Shown: piece after piece, positions 9,485 to 20,816 of the stretch
Numbering within the stretch: position 1 is the first letter of the stretch
Layout: each line of letters starts with the position of its first letter
Program-made: the position numbers and the translations under genes
Notes under the pieces: model-generated
The model's database searches: none
Seen by the model: only the letters and a program-made list of their open reading frames with translations
Told to the model about the DNA's origin: nothing
Source of the DNA: Synechococcus sp. Cruz-7E5
GTDB taxonomy: Bacteria > Cyanobacteriota > Cyanobacteriia > PCC-6307 > Cyanobiaceae
Reading direction: 5' to 3'
NCBI RefSeq assembly: GCF_024345995.1
Contig: NZ_JAGQCE010000009.1
Span: forward strand, 44,220 to 108,219
DNA length: 64,000 nt

Positions 9485-11620
9485 TCAGTCAGGGCCGGCC
9501 AGCACGGTCCCGATCAGCTCGGCCCACCGAAATCCGGCTGCACGCACAGCTGCCAGAGCCGCCTCCGCCTCGGACTCCGGCATGGCCGCCAGCAGCGGAC
9601 CGCAGGTCTGGGGGTCGATCAGCAGCTCCTGCAGGGGGGCCGTAATCGGCACGGCCTGAACCCTGCCGCTCTCCAGCTCCTCCCAGGCGCTGCGGTTGGC
9701 GGGCGCCAGGCTGCTGGCGAAACCCTGCTTCAGCAGCTCCACCGCCCCGGGGAATGCCGGCAGCACCTCCAGCTTCAACTCCACCCGCAGAGGCCCCGGC
9801 GAGGCGCGCAGCATCTCACTGAGGTGCCCCAGCAGCCCGAACCCGGTGACATCGGTGCAGGCACGGCAGCCATGGGCGGCCAGCAGCTCCACGAGCGACT
9901 GCTGGCTCTGGGCCATCACCTCCAGAGCCCCATCGATCCACTCCGGCTCCGCCGCTCCGGCCATGGCGCCCGCGAAGAGCACGCCGCTCCCGATCGGACG
10001 GCTGAGCAGCAACCGATCACCGGCGGCCAGATCGCCCTTGGCCCAGAACCGGCCCGGCTCACAGCGGCCGTTCACACTCAGGGCAAGGCTGAGTCCCTCA
10101 GCGGCGCTGCGCTGCTCCAGGGTGTGCCCCCCCACCAGCCGGGCACCGAGGGAATCGAGCACTGAGCGCACCCCGGCCAGGGTCTGCAGCAACCATTCCT
10201 CCTGCAACGCCGCCCTTCCCCGCGGCAGAGTCACCAGGGCCTGGACACTCTCCACCCGGGCGCCACAGGCCCAGAGGTCGGAGCAGGCATGCAGGGCGGT
10301 CAGCCGCCCGTTCAGCCAGTCGTCACCTACCAGGGCGGGGAAGCCATCGAGGCTCTGCAACACCAGTCCTTCCTCAGGGGAACCGGCGATCAAGGCGGCA
10401 TCGTCAGCGCCAATCGGAGCCCCATCCGCCTGTCCGGCTCCAGCTGCGGCCCCACTCAGCCGCTCCAGGGCAGCGCGCAGGGGAGCGGCGCCCAATTTGG
10501 CGGCGCAGCCCCGGCAAGGGCTCTGCTCGGCCATCGGAGCCAGAGCCTGGAAGCGGGTGATGAAGCGGCGGTCGATCCAGGCCTTGCACCGCCACAGCCA
10601 AAGGGAGGGACCCAGGCAGAGCGGTCCCCACAGGGCCAGAGCACGCGGTTGGCCATCGACGGCCCCACCATCCCCCAGCAGCTGCAGAGCATGGCGTGGC
10701 GGGTTCCAGCGGCGCAGGGGTTCAGAGCGCAGGGAGCGGCGCAGGTTGAACGCCAGCACGGGAGCCACCCGCACGGCCCACACCCCGCTGGGGGGGCGTG
10801 GCAGCGAGCGCACCAGGCCGCAGTCGCCGCAGGCGAACACACCGGGATGGCCCTCCACCTCCAGGCTGGCCTCCGTGAAGACCCGTCCCGTGAGCGGGTC
10901 GCAGGGCAGACCGCCGGCCGCCAGCCAGAGCGGAGCCCGGCTGCCGGTGCAGCGCACAAGTGGACCCGATCCATGGGCCGAGGCCCTGGCATCAGCCCCG
11001 GGGTCCAGGCTCTGCAAGGGCACGCCCGCCGCCGCCAGCATCCGCTCCCCGGCCCGGTTGGCCGCAGGCGTCCCCAGGGCAAGGCTTTGCCCTCGCCGCA
11101 CCAGCTCCACCCGCAGTCCCCGGGCCTTCAGGGCCAGGGCCACCTCCACCCCGGCCGCCCCGCCGCCCAGCACCCGGCAGGGAGTCGGGCCAGGTACAAG
11201 CGACTCCCACCAGTCCAGGAACGGCTCCAGCGGCTTGATCGCCATCCCACCCGTGCCCGTGGTGACAGCCCCCACATCCAGGCTGAGCCGGTCCCAGCAC
11301 AGGGGGGGACGGCCGGCCAGCTGCAGCTCACGCTTGGCTGGATCCAGGCCGGTGATCTCGGCCCGCACGAAGCGCACCCCAGCACGATCGCAAAGGCGGC
11401 GGAGATCGATGGAGGCTTCGCGGCGGCTGTAAAGCCCTGCGATCAGGCCCGGCACCATGCCGCTGTAGAGAGCTGTGCTCGCACGACTCACGAGGGTGAT
11501 CAGCGCCCCCCGGGGCAGGCCCTCCATGGCCCAGCGGCGCAGCAGCAGGGCATGGCTGTGGCCACCCCCGGCCAGGATCAGGTGCTGCTGGAGTGTCTCC
11601 TCAGTCCCCACGCGGCCCAT
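9485..11620 (-). CDS. selD: FAD-dependent oxidoreductase fused to selenide, water dikinase (SelD)
   Basis: A 711-residue two-domain protein. Residues about 10-350 form a pyridine nucleotide-disulfide oxidoreductase-type domain (ILAGGGHSHALLL dinucleotide motif, second motif RVLGGGAAGVEVALAL, and FACGDCGLV). From about residue 365 comes SelD, which makes selenophosphate from selenide and ATP: CRGCAAKLG at the active-site position (Cys, not selenocysteine), IGADDAALI, VGGHTLE and the DVTGFGLLGHL block. ATG 11620 overlaps the galE stop by 20 bp, indicating translational coupling. The fusion is known from cyanobacteria, where the partner domain is thought to supply reduced selenium. Confidence 0.9.
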   Translation of the reverse strand: MGRVGTEETLQQHLILAGGGHSHALLLRRWAMEGLPRGALITLVSRASTALYSGMVPGLIAGLYSRREASIDLRRLCDRAGVRFVRAEITGLDPAKRELQLAGRPPLCWDRLSLDVGAVTTGTGGMAIKPLEPFLDWWESLVPGPTPCRVLGGGAAGVEVALALKARGLRVELVRRGQSLALGTPAANRAGERMLAAAGVPLQSLDPGADARASAHGSGPLVRCTGSRAPLWLAAGGLPCDPLTGRVFTEASLEVEGHPGVFACGDCGLVRSLPRPPSGVWAVRVAPVLAFNLRRSLRSEPLRRWNPPRHALQLLGDGGAVDGQPRALALWGPLCLGPSLWLWRCKAWIDRRFITRFQALAPMAEQSPCRGCAAKLGAAPLRAALERLSGAAAGAGQADGAPIGADDAALIAGSPEEGLVLQSLDGFPALVGDDWLNGRLTALHACSDLWACGARVESVQALVTLPRGRAALQEEWLLQTLAGVRSVLDSLGARLVGGHTLEQRSAAEGLSLALSVNGRCEPGRFWAKGDLAAGDRLLLSRPIGSGVLFAGAMAGAAEPEWIDGALEVMAQSQQSLVELLAAHGCRACTDVTGFGLLGHLSEMLRASPGPLRVELKLEVLPAFPGAVELLKQGFASSLAPANRSAWEELESGRVQAVPITAPLQELLIDPQTCGPLLAAMPESEAEAALAAVRAAGFRWAELIGTVLAGPD

Positions 11621-12641
11621 AGCCCTGGGGATTGGCACTCTGCCAGGCCCAGCCATCGCGGCAGATGGCGTCGAGGTCGCGGTGCGTCCGCCAGGCCAGC
11701 CGCCGCTCAGCCAGCGATGGATCCGCCACCGTGGCCGCCACATCTCCTGACCGCCTGGGCACCAGGTCATAGGGAACGGGGGAGCCGCAGGCCCGCTCGA
11801 AGGCGGCCACCACCTCCAGGACCGAATGGCCCCGGCCGCTGCCCAGGTTGAGGGTGAGCAACTGGGGGGGCTCGACCATCAGCACCTCCAGGGCCGCCCT
11901 ATGACCGTCGGCCAGATCCATCACGTGGATGTAATCGCGGACGCCGGTGCCGTCAGGGGTTGGCCAGTCGGAGCCGAACACCTGCAGCCGGGGCCGACGC
12001 CCCACCGCCACCTGGCTCAGAAAGGGGAAGAGGTTGTTGGGGATGCCGCCTGGATCCTCGCCGATGCGGCCGCTGGGGTGGGCACCGACGGGATTGAAAT
12101 AGCGCAGGCGCGCCACCCGCCAGCCCGGCTCGCTGGCCCACACATCGGCCAGCATCTGCTCCACCGCCGCCTTGGTGTAGCCGTAGGGGTTCACTGGAGC
12201 GACCCGGGCGCATTCGGCGATCGGCACCGTCTCCGGGGCGCCGTAGAGCGTTGCACTGCTGCTGAAGACGATCGTGCGGCAGCCGGCCTGAACCATGGCC
12301 GCCAGCAGAGCGCGGCTGCCGCAGAGGTTGACGTCCCAGTAGCGCAGGGGATCGGCCACCGATTCAGCCACGGCCTTGAGACCGGCGAAATGAACCACGG
12401 CCTCGATCGGCGCCGCAGCGAAGGCCCGCTTCAGGTCGGCGCCGCTGCGCAGATCGCCTTCGATCAGCTGCAGCCGTGGGGCGGCCAGCGGGCCGGCCAG
12501 CTCCTGGACGCGTCTGAGGGCTTCGGGTGAACTGTTGGAAAAGTCGTCGAGCACCACCAGCTCATGACCCGCCTCCAGCAGCACCAGGCAGGTGTGGCTG
12601 CCGATGAAGCCAGCACCGCCGGTGATCAGCAGCTGGCTCAT
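11601..12641 (-). CDS. galE: UDP-glucose 4-epimerase
   Basis: Interconverts UDP-glucose and UDP-galactose. 346 residues, a short-chain dehydrogenase-type extended epimerase with the NAD motif GGAGFIGSH at residues 8-16, FSSSATLYG around 126-134 and the catalytic YxxxK as YGYTK at 153-157. The C-terminal block GTGVRDYIHVMDLADGH is diagnostic for GalE. Its ATG overlaps the amidoligase stop as ATGA, and its stop overlaps selD, so it sits in a coupled operon between two functionally unrelated genes. Confidence 0.94.
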   Translation of the reverse strand: MSQLLITGGAGFIGSHTCLVLLEAGHELVVLDDFSNSSPEALRRVQELAGPLAAPRLQLIEGDLRSGADLKRAFAAAPIEAVVHFAGLKAVAESVADPLRYWDVNLCGSRALLAAMVQAGCRTIVFSSSATLYGAPETVPIAECARVAPVNPYGYTKAAVEQMLADVWASEPGWRVARLRYFNPVGAHPSGRIGEDPGGIPNNLFPFLSQVAVGRRPRLQVFGSDWPTPDGTGVRDYIHVMDLADGHRAALEVLMVEPPQLLTLNLGSGRGHSVLEVVAAFERACGSPVPYDLVPRRSGDVAATVADPSLAERRLAWRTHRDLDAICRDGWAWQSANPQGYGPRGD

Positions 12642-14743
12642 GCCAGCCTCAGATCGAGGGTGCGCAGACCGGCCGCCGGAGCGGGCCATGGGGCGCCGTG
12701 GACGCCCCAATCATCTTTGGGGTCAGGGGCCTCATTGGGCTCGAAGCTGATCCGATCCGATCCCTCTGCCCCCAGCTGGAAGCGAGCCGGGTCGGCGGCC
12801 GGGCCGCTGATCTCCAGCCGCAGCGGCAGGTGCGGATCGATGCAGGGGTGGAGGGAGGGATAGAGGCGGCTGTGGCGGTAGCGCAGGCCGAGCCAGCCGT
12901 CGCCCAGGGGAAGTTCCCGGCCGTTCAGTCGCAGCGAACAGGACTGCAGGAATGCCGTGTTGGCCTTCAGCTCAAGGCGCTGCAGGGAACTGTCCACGAA
13001 GCGGCTGGTGTTGCCCCCCTGAACCGGGGTATCGCAGAGCAGGGGCCATGGCTCGAGAGCCCTGCGAATCTCCAGCCTGGCTCCCTCCTGCTCCCAGCTC
13101 AGCAACAGCGGAAAACGCCACTCCCAGATGGCACGGAAAGGTTCAGGCTCCAGCACCAGGCCATCGCGCGCCAGCAGATCCAGCACCCCCTGGAGGTCGG
13201 ACCAGATGGCCTGAGGCAGCTGCATCGCATCGTGGAGACGATCTCCGAAGGGCTCGAGCCGGGTGGGGCGGTGGGCCGGATCGAGCAGATGGGCAGCCAG
13301 TGCGCTCCAGAGCAGGGCGATGGCCGCTGTCCAGTCGGGATCGGGCAGCGTTTCGATCGCCCGGAACTCGATCAGGCCCTGGCATCCGGCCGCCCAGGCG
13401 GGATTCCAGAACTTGTCGAAGCTGATCTCGCTGCGGTGGGTGTTGCCGCTGCGGTCGGCATGGAGGTGGCGCAGGGTCTCGCTGATCAGGATCCGCTGAT
13501 CCCCCTCAGGAAGAGATTCGATCGCCCGGTGGGCCAGCTGCAGATCAAGGGAACTGGCGCTGCCTTCATCGAGGCGGGGGGCCTGGGACGCAGGTCCGAC
13601 GGAACTGTTTCCGAACAGGTAGGAGAGGCTGGGGTGCCGCTGCCAGAAGCGCAGGATCCCCACCAGCCAGGCCGGTCTTGAAAAGAAAGGATTGGTCTCG
13701 AGGCTGGGGCCACCCCAGAGCAGATGGTTGCCACCGCCAGTTCCTTCCTGTCGATGATCCCCCACCTGCTTCCAGCTGCGCAGCCCCACCGCTTCCGAGG
13801 CCTCGCTCAGGGTACGGATCCAGAAGCTGTATTCAGCCCAGCCGTGGCAGACCGGCAGGTTCACCTCCAGCACGCCGGGATCAGCCGTCAGGCCCAGCAC
13901 GTTCCAGCGACCGTCGAGATCGTGAGGGAGGACGCCGCTGAGTTCGGGCTGGCTCCAACCGGCACTGGCCTCGGCGATCAGATGCAGCAGCTGCTCCAGG
14001 GGCTGGCGGTGCAGGGGAGGCAGGAACAGGTTCCAACCACGGGGGCTCACCTCCAGGGTGAGCACCTGGCGCAGCACTCCCTCAGGAAAGTGCTGCAGCG
14101 GCAGGCGCAGCCCCGCCGGGCCGCTGGCTGGAAGCAGCTGGCGCAGGGGTTTGGCCAGGGGCCAGCGGGCCGCCTGCCAGCCTTCGGGGAGATCGGGTTC
14201 CTCCTCTGTCGGGATGCTGTGGGACAGGGGGACAGCCCAGACCTTGGAGCTGGGATCGAGGGGATCCTTGAGCCGCAGGGGGTGGACCTCATGGCCGAGG
14301 GCCTTGCCGATCCCATGGAGAAACTCCTCGGCCCGCTTGGCCGGCAGGGGGATGGGAGCAGCCTGATCGGCCGGGGATTGGGCCGATGCCTGCTGGGGCC
14401 ATGGCACCAGCGGGCTGCCATCGAGGCCTGTGATCAGCCTCAGCGCCCAGCGTGGGTTGACCTCGCCGTCGTAGCGCTTACCCGGGCAGTACATCAAGGT
14501 GCTGCCGGGCCAGACCCGCCGCTGCAGTTCGGCGGCCAGACGCCGAGCGTAGCTCAGCTTGGTGGGGCCATCGGCCGCCACCGACCACTCGGCACCCTCG
14601 GGGTCGATCGGCACCACCGTGGGCTCACCGCCAAGGGTGAGCTGAATGCCTTTGGCACTCAGGCGCCGCTCCGCCTCCGCGGCGGTGACGGCCATCCAGC
14701 CGGGATCCACGGATGCGGGCCGGATCGACTCAGTGACCACCAT
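12638..14743 (-). CDS. DUF2126-family putative amidoligase, without the usual fused transglutaminase domain
   Basis: 701 residues. Family blocks in order: QLTLGGEPTVVPID, GPTKLSYARRLA, PGKRYDGEVNPRWAL, then DPGVLEVNLPV, GTGGGNHLLWGG, HPSLSYLFGNSSVGPASQAPR, SGNTHRSEISFDKFW and LIEFRAIE. In related proteins of about 1100 residues this region follows an N-terminal transglutaminase-like domain, which is absent here. A free transglutaminase gene lies at 19926. The family is predicted to form amide bonds by a glutamine-synthetase-like fold; no substrate is established. ATG 14743 is 4 bp after the phosphorylase stop. The end overlaps galE as ATGA. Confidence 0.85.
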   Translation of the reverse strand: MVVTESIRPASVDPGWMAVTAAEAERRLSAKGIQLTLGGEPTVVPIDPEGAEWSVAADGPTKLSYARRLAAELQRRVWPGSTLMYCPGKRYDGEVNPRWALRLITGLDGSPLVPWPQQASAQSPADQAAPIPLPAKRAEEFLHGIGKALGHEVHPLRLKDPLDPSSKVWAVPLSHSIPTEEEPDLPEGWQAARWPLAKPLRQLLPASGPAGLRLPLQHFPEGVLRQVLTLEVSPRGWNLFLPPLHRQPLEQLLHLIAEASAGWSQPELSGVLPHDLDGRWNVLGLTADPGVLEVNLPVCHGWAEYSFWIRTLSEASEAVGLRSWKQVGDHRQEGTGGGNHLLWGGPSLETNPFFSRPAWLVGILRFWQRHPSLSYLFGNSSVGPASQAPRLDEGSASSLDLQLAHRAIESLPEGDQRILISETLRHLHADRSGNTHRSEISFDKFWNPAWAAGCQGLIEFRAIETLPDPDWTAAIALLWSALAAHLLDPAHRPTRLEPFGDRLHDAMQLPQAIWSDLQGVLDLLARDGLVLEPEPFRAIWEWRFPLLLSWEQEGARLEIRRALEPWPLLCDTPVQGGNTSRFVDSSLQRLELKANTAFLQSCSLRLNGRELPLGDGWLGLRYRHSRLYPSLHPCIDPHLPLRLEISGPAADPARFQLGAEGSDRISFEPNEAPDPKDDWGVHGAPWPAPAAGLRTLDLRLA

Positions 14744-14747
14744 CGGC

Positions 14748-17201
14748 TCAGCGGGTGCCCGGCTGGGCCGATGACAGAACCGTGCAGGCATTGATGGGCA
14801 TCGACTCCACGTTCCAGATCCGTTCTGCATAGTCGCGGATCGAGCGGTCGCTGCTGAAGAAGCCGCAACGGGCAGAGTTCAGCAGAGACATCCGGCTCCA
14901 GCCGACGGCATCCACCCAGGCCGCATCCACGGCGTTGTGAGCCTGGCGGTAATCGCCGATGTCGGCCATGACCCGGAAGGGATCGCTGCCACAGAGGTTG
15001 GCCAGCAGGGGGTGGAACAGGTCGCGATCGCCCTCACTGAAATGTCCCGAGCCGATCAGATCGATGGCCTCCCGTGCGATCGGATCATTCTCCAGCCATG
15101 GCATCGGGTGATATCCGCCTCTGTTGATCGCCTCCAGCTGCTCAGCGGTGTGGCCGAACAGGAAGAAGTTGTCGTGGCCGACGAGATCCCTGATCTCGAT
15201 GTTGGCGCCATCGAGGGTGCCGATCGTGACGGCCCCATTCAGTGCCATCTTCATGTTTCCGGTGCCGGAGGCCTCCAGGCCAGCGGTGGAGATCTGCTCG
15301 GAAAGGTCGACCGCTGGGTAGACCTTCTGCCCCAGGCTGACACTGAAGTTGGGCAGGAACACCACCCGCAGGCGCCCGTCCATGGCCGGATCCATGTTCA
15401 CGATCTCGGCGATGCCGCCGATCAGGCGAATGATCAGCTTGGCCATGGCGTAGCCAGGCGCAGCCTTGCCGCCGAAGATGAAGGTGCGCGGCGGCAGGTC
15501 CTCGCCATTGCGGATGCGCAGATACCGCTCCACGATCTGCAGGGCAGCCAGGTGCTGGCGCTTGTATTCGTGGATCCGCTTCACCTGCACATCAAACAGG
15601 GAGGAGGGATCCACCAGCACGCCCACCTGCTGGTGGATCAAGTTGGCGAGGCGTTGCTTGTTCAGTTCCCGCACATCGCGCCAGCGCTCCAGGAAGCCTT
15701 CGTCATCGGCATACGACTCCAGACGCGAGAGCTCGCCGAGGTCGCGGCGCCAGGTGCTGCCGATGGTGTCATCGAGCAGGCCCGAGAGGGACTGATTGGC
15801 CACGGCAATCCAGCGCCTGGGGGTGACTCCGTTGGTGACATTGGTGAACTTCTCCGGCCACAGCTCCACGAAGTGAGCGAAGAGGTCCTTGCGCACCAGC
15901 TTGCTGTGCAGCTCCGCCACACCGTTGACCCGGTGGCTGCCCACCACCGCCAGGTTGGCCATGCGCACCTTGCGGTAAGGCCCCTCCTGGATCAGTGACA
16001 TCCTCTCCAGCAGAGCCGGCTGGCCGGGGTTACGGATGCGCACCATGCGCAGGAAGCGGGTGTTGATCTCGAAGATGATCTCCAGCTGTCGAGGCAGCAG
16101 CTGCTCGAACAGGTCGACTCCCCAGGTCTCGAGGGCCTCCGGCAGCAGGGTGTGGTTGGTGTAGCTGATGCAGGCTGTGGTGATCGACCAGGCCGTATCC
16201 CAGTCGACGCCGTGTTCATCGATCAGCAGCCGCATCAGCTCGGCCACCGCGATCGCCGGGTGGGTGTCATTGAGCTGAACGGCAAACTTGGTGTGGAACT
16301 CCGTGACCGGCAACCCCTGACCCTTGAGGATGCGGAACATGTCCTGCAGGGAGCAGCTCACGAAGAAGATCTGCTGACTCAGGCGCAGTTGCTTGCCCTG
16401 GTCGGTCTCATCGTTCGGATAGAGCACCTTCGAGAGGGTCTCCGAATTGATCTTCTGCAGCACCGCCCGGGTGTAGTCACCGGCATTGAAGGAGGCGAAG
16501 TCGAAGGACTCCGGCGCCTGGGCCGACCACAGCCGCAGGGTGTTGGCGGTGTGAACCCCGTAGCCCAGGATCGGGGTGTCGTAGGCCACCCCAAGCACAG
16601 TGTGACCGCCGATCCTGACCGGATAGGACCATTCAGCGCGTATCACCTCCCAGGGATTGCCCTGGGCCAGCCAGGGATCGGTGCTCTCGACCTGGCAGCC
16701 CCGCTGGATCTGCTGGCGGAAGATGCCGAATTCGTAGCGGATGCCGTAGCCGATCGCCGGCAGCTCAAGGCTGGCCATCGATTCCTGGAAACAGGCGGCC
16801 AGACGACCGAGGCCACCGTTGCCCAGACCAGGCTCGGGCTCCTCGGCGATCAGGTGCATCAGGTCGAGGCCCAGCTCATCGCAGGCGGCCTGGGCCGCCT
16901 CACGCAGACCCAGGTTGACCAGGTTGTTCTCCAGGTGAGGGCCGAGAAGATATTCGGCTGAGAGGTAGGACACCGTGCGCACCCCACTCTGGGTGTAGGC
17001 CTCGGCCGTATCCACCCAGTTCTGCAGCAGCTGATCGCGCACGGCCATCGCCAGGGCGCAGTAGTAATCGTGGTTGGTGGCCAGTGACGGGGACTTGGCC
17101 TGGGTGAAGAACAGGTGCCGGCGCATCGCCTCGGCCAGGGCGTGGCCATCCAGGGATGGCGACGCGCCAAGGTCGGTGGGAGGGACGGTACTTGCTGCCA
17201 T
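14748..17201 (-). CDS. glgP: glycogen/alpha-glucan phosphorylase, tandem copy A
   Basis: 817 residues. Motifs as for a complete phosphorylase: GNGGLGRLAACFQES, QLNDTHPAIAVAEL, TNVTNGVTPRRW, DVQVKRIHEYKRQ and the PLP site SGTGNMKMALNG. Start set at ATG 17201 by alignment with copy B; an upstream in-frame ATG at 17219 exists. It has its own 160-bp leader resembling that of copy B and is followed after 4 bp by the amidoligase. Long internal stretches are nearly identical to copy B at the DNA level, while the termini differ. Confidence 0.95.
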   Translation of the reverse strand: MAASTVPPTDLGASPSLDGHALAEAMRRHLFFTQAKSPSLATNHDYYCALAMAVRDQLLQNWVDTAEAYTQSGVRTVSYLSAEYLLGPHLENNLVNLGLREAAQAACDELGLDLMHLIAEEPEPGLGNGGLGRLAACFQESMASLELPAIGYGIRYEFGIFRQQIQRGCQVESTDPWLAQGNPWEVIRAEWSYPVRIGGHTVLGVAYDTPILGYGVHTANTLRLWSAQAPESFDFASFNAGDYTRAVLQKINSETLSKVLYPNDETDQGKQLRLSQQIFFVSCSLQDMFRILKGQGLPVTEFHTKFAVQLNDTHPAIAVAELMRLLIDEHGVDWDTAWSITTACISYTNHTLLPEALETWGVDLFEQLLPRQLEIIFEINTRFLRMVRIRNPGQPALLERMSLIQEGPYRKVRMANLAVVGSHRVNGVAELHSKLVRKDLFAHFVELWPEKFTNVTNGVTPRRWIAVANQSLSGLLDDTIGSTWRRDLGELSRLESYADDEGFLERWRDVRELNKQRLANLIHQQVGVLVDPSSLFDVQVKRIHEYKRQHLAALQIVERYLRIRNGEDLPPRTFIFGGKAAPGYAMAKLIIRLIGGIAEIVNMDPAMDGRLRVVFLPNFSVSLGQKVYPAVDLSEQISTAGLEASGTGNMKMALNGAVTIGTLDGANIEIRDLVGHDNFFLFGHTAEQLEAINRGGYHPMPWLENDPIAREAIDLIGSGHFSEGDRDLFHPLLANLCGSDPFRVMADIGDYRQAHNAVDAAWVDAVGWSRMSLLNSARCGFFSSDRSIRDYAERIWNVESMPINACTVLSSAQPGTR

Positions 17202-17225
17202 GGAGGCGGATCGAGTCAACTTCTC

Positions 17226-17287
17226 CCTTCATGCTGCGGGAGCCCACCCCATCGCTGCTGGAACGGTTACCGATTCAGGTTCATTCC
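17226..17287 (-). repeat. glgP leader repeat, copy A
   Basis: A conserved leader upstream of glgP copy A, matching 19839-19901 before copy B. The best core is 24 bp (17262-17285), identical at 22 of 24 positions to 19875-19898, and lies about 60 bp before each start codon. The core contains CGGTTACCG, a near-palindrome around one central base. It may be promoter or operator DNA kept in both copies, or simply the flank of the duplication. Confidence 0.6.
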
Positions 17288-17364
17288 AGGTTCCCTGAAG
17301 ATTCAGCTCAGGCAAGCAGCAGGCTGCCTCGCCAGACACGGCCGTCGTCGCGCTCACCGCCGCC

Positions 17365-19815
<2,451 letters not shown>

Positions 19816-19838
19816 GACGTGTGGGCCTTCGATGGGCT

Positions 19839-19901
19839 CCTTCATGCTTCGGAAGCCACCCCGGGTACTGCGCCAACGGTTACCAATTCATGTTCATTTC
19901 C
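19839..19901 (-). repeat. glgP leader repeat, copy B
   Basis: Partner of the repeat at 17226-17287. The core 19875-19898 sits 60 bp upstream of ATG 19815, the same distance as in copy A. Equal spacing over a non-coding interval suggests that the leader is functional. Confidence 0.6.
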
Positions 19902-19925
19902 CCTTTTGTGCGCTCCCTGACCGGA

Positions 19926-20816
19926 TCAGTAGTGGAGCAGGTTGGGGGCAACGTGCTCATCGCTGAGCACCTCAGCCTGGATCGACCAGCTCATTTCGCT
20001 CTTCACGCCCGGCGGTCCTGAGAAGGTCCCCGACACCGCCGCAGTGAGACTCGGCTTGGACGAGGTGGCCAGGGGGATGTAGCGGTCATCGATCGCGCCC
20101 ATGCCGCTGGGATCGAATCCACGCCATCCTGCTCCGGGCAGGTACACCTCCGCCCAGGCATGGAGGTCATAGCGCTTGGGCGTCGGCTCGACGAGGTGAT
20201 AGCCGCTCACGAACCGTGCTGGCAGGCCCACGCAACGGCAGGCCTCAATCATCAGCACCGCCAGGTCGCGACAGGATCCGACCCGCTCCCGCAGGGTCCG
20301 GCCCGCAGGCCAGGCTGGGCCGGCGTGGCGCTGGGTGTACTTCACCCGGTCCTGGATCATCTCCACGAGTTGCTGCAGAAACATCAGCGCCCTTTGATCG
20401 CTGCCCATCAGCGCCTCCTGAGCCAGCTCCACCGCCGCCGGATCGTGCTGCCCGTTGGGCAGCCAGCCTTCGAGGCTTCCGATCAGATCGCCATTGAGAT
20501 GACCGACGGGATAGGGAAGCTCCGGCTCGTTGTCCGCCAGGCAAGCCTGCAGCAGGGGCGGCACCTTCGTCTCCACCTCACTGACGGCGCGGATGTCAAA
20601 GGTGTCGGTGCAGCCGATGAAGCGGGCGCGCAGGATGTCGTCTCCGCTGGCAGCCACGAGCGGGTGCAGATGGTGCGGATCCGGCGAGAAACACAGATCG
20701 AAACTGATCAGGCGCTGAAAGCCCTGAGCCCGCGGCTTCATGCACAACCTGTGGGGGCCGAGCTGGACGGGCGCGCTGTAGCGATAGCCGAGGGAATGGA
20801 TTACGCGGGCGCGCAT
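19926..20816 (-). CDS. transglutaminase-like cysteine peptidase-fold protein
   Basis: 296 residues. The N-terminal bacterial transglutaminase-associated domain begins IHSLGYRYSAPVQLGPHRL. The core domain has a readable triad: Cys182 in VGSCRDLAVLM, His219 in DLHAWAEVYLPG and Asp235 in WRGFDPSG. Such proteins cleave or transfer at amide bonds and in many bacteria sit with alpha-E and circularly permuted ATP-grasp genes, as here. The start overlaps the alpha-E gene by 16 bp. No signal peptide is seen, so it should act in the cytosol. Confidence 0.9.
   Translation of the reverse strand: MRARVIHSLGYRYSAPVQLGPHRLCMKPRAQGFQRLISFDLCFSPDPHHLHPLVAASGDDILRARFIGCTDTFDIRAVSEVETKVPPLLQACLADNEPELPYPVGHLNGDLIGSLEGWLPNGQHDPAAVELAQEALMGSDQRALMFLQQLVEMIQDRVKYTQRHAGPAWPAGRTLRERVGSCRDLAVLMIEACRCVGLPARFVSGYHLVEPTPKRYDLHAWAEVYLPGAGWRGFDPSGMGAIDDRYIPLATSSKPSLTAAVSGTFSGPPGVKSEMSWSIQAEVLSDEHVAPNLLHY

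Noticed and set aside
9696..11432. 578-codon open frame opposite the SelD fusion
   Set aside because: Ser/Pro/Arg-rich shadow translation without domain signals.
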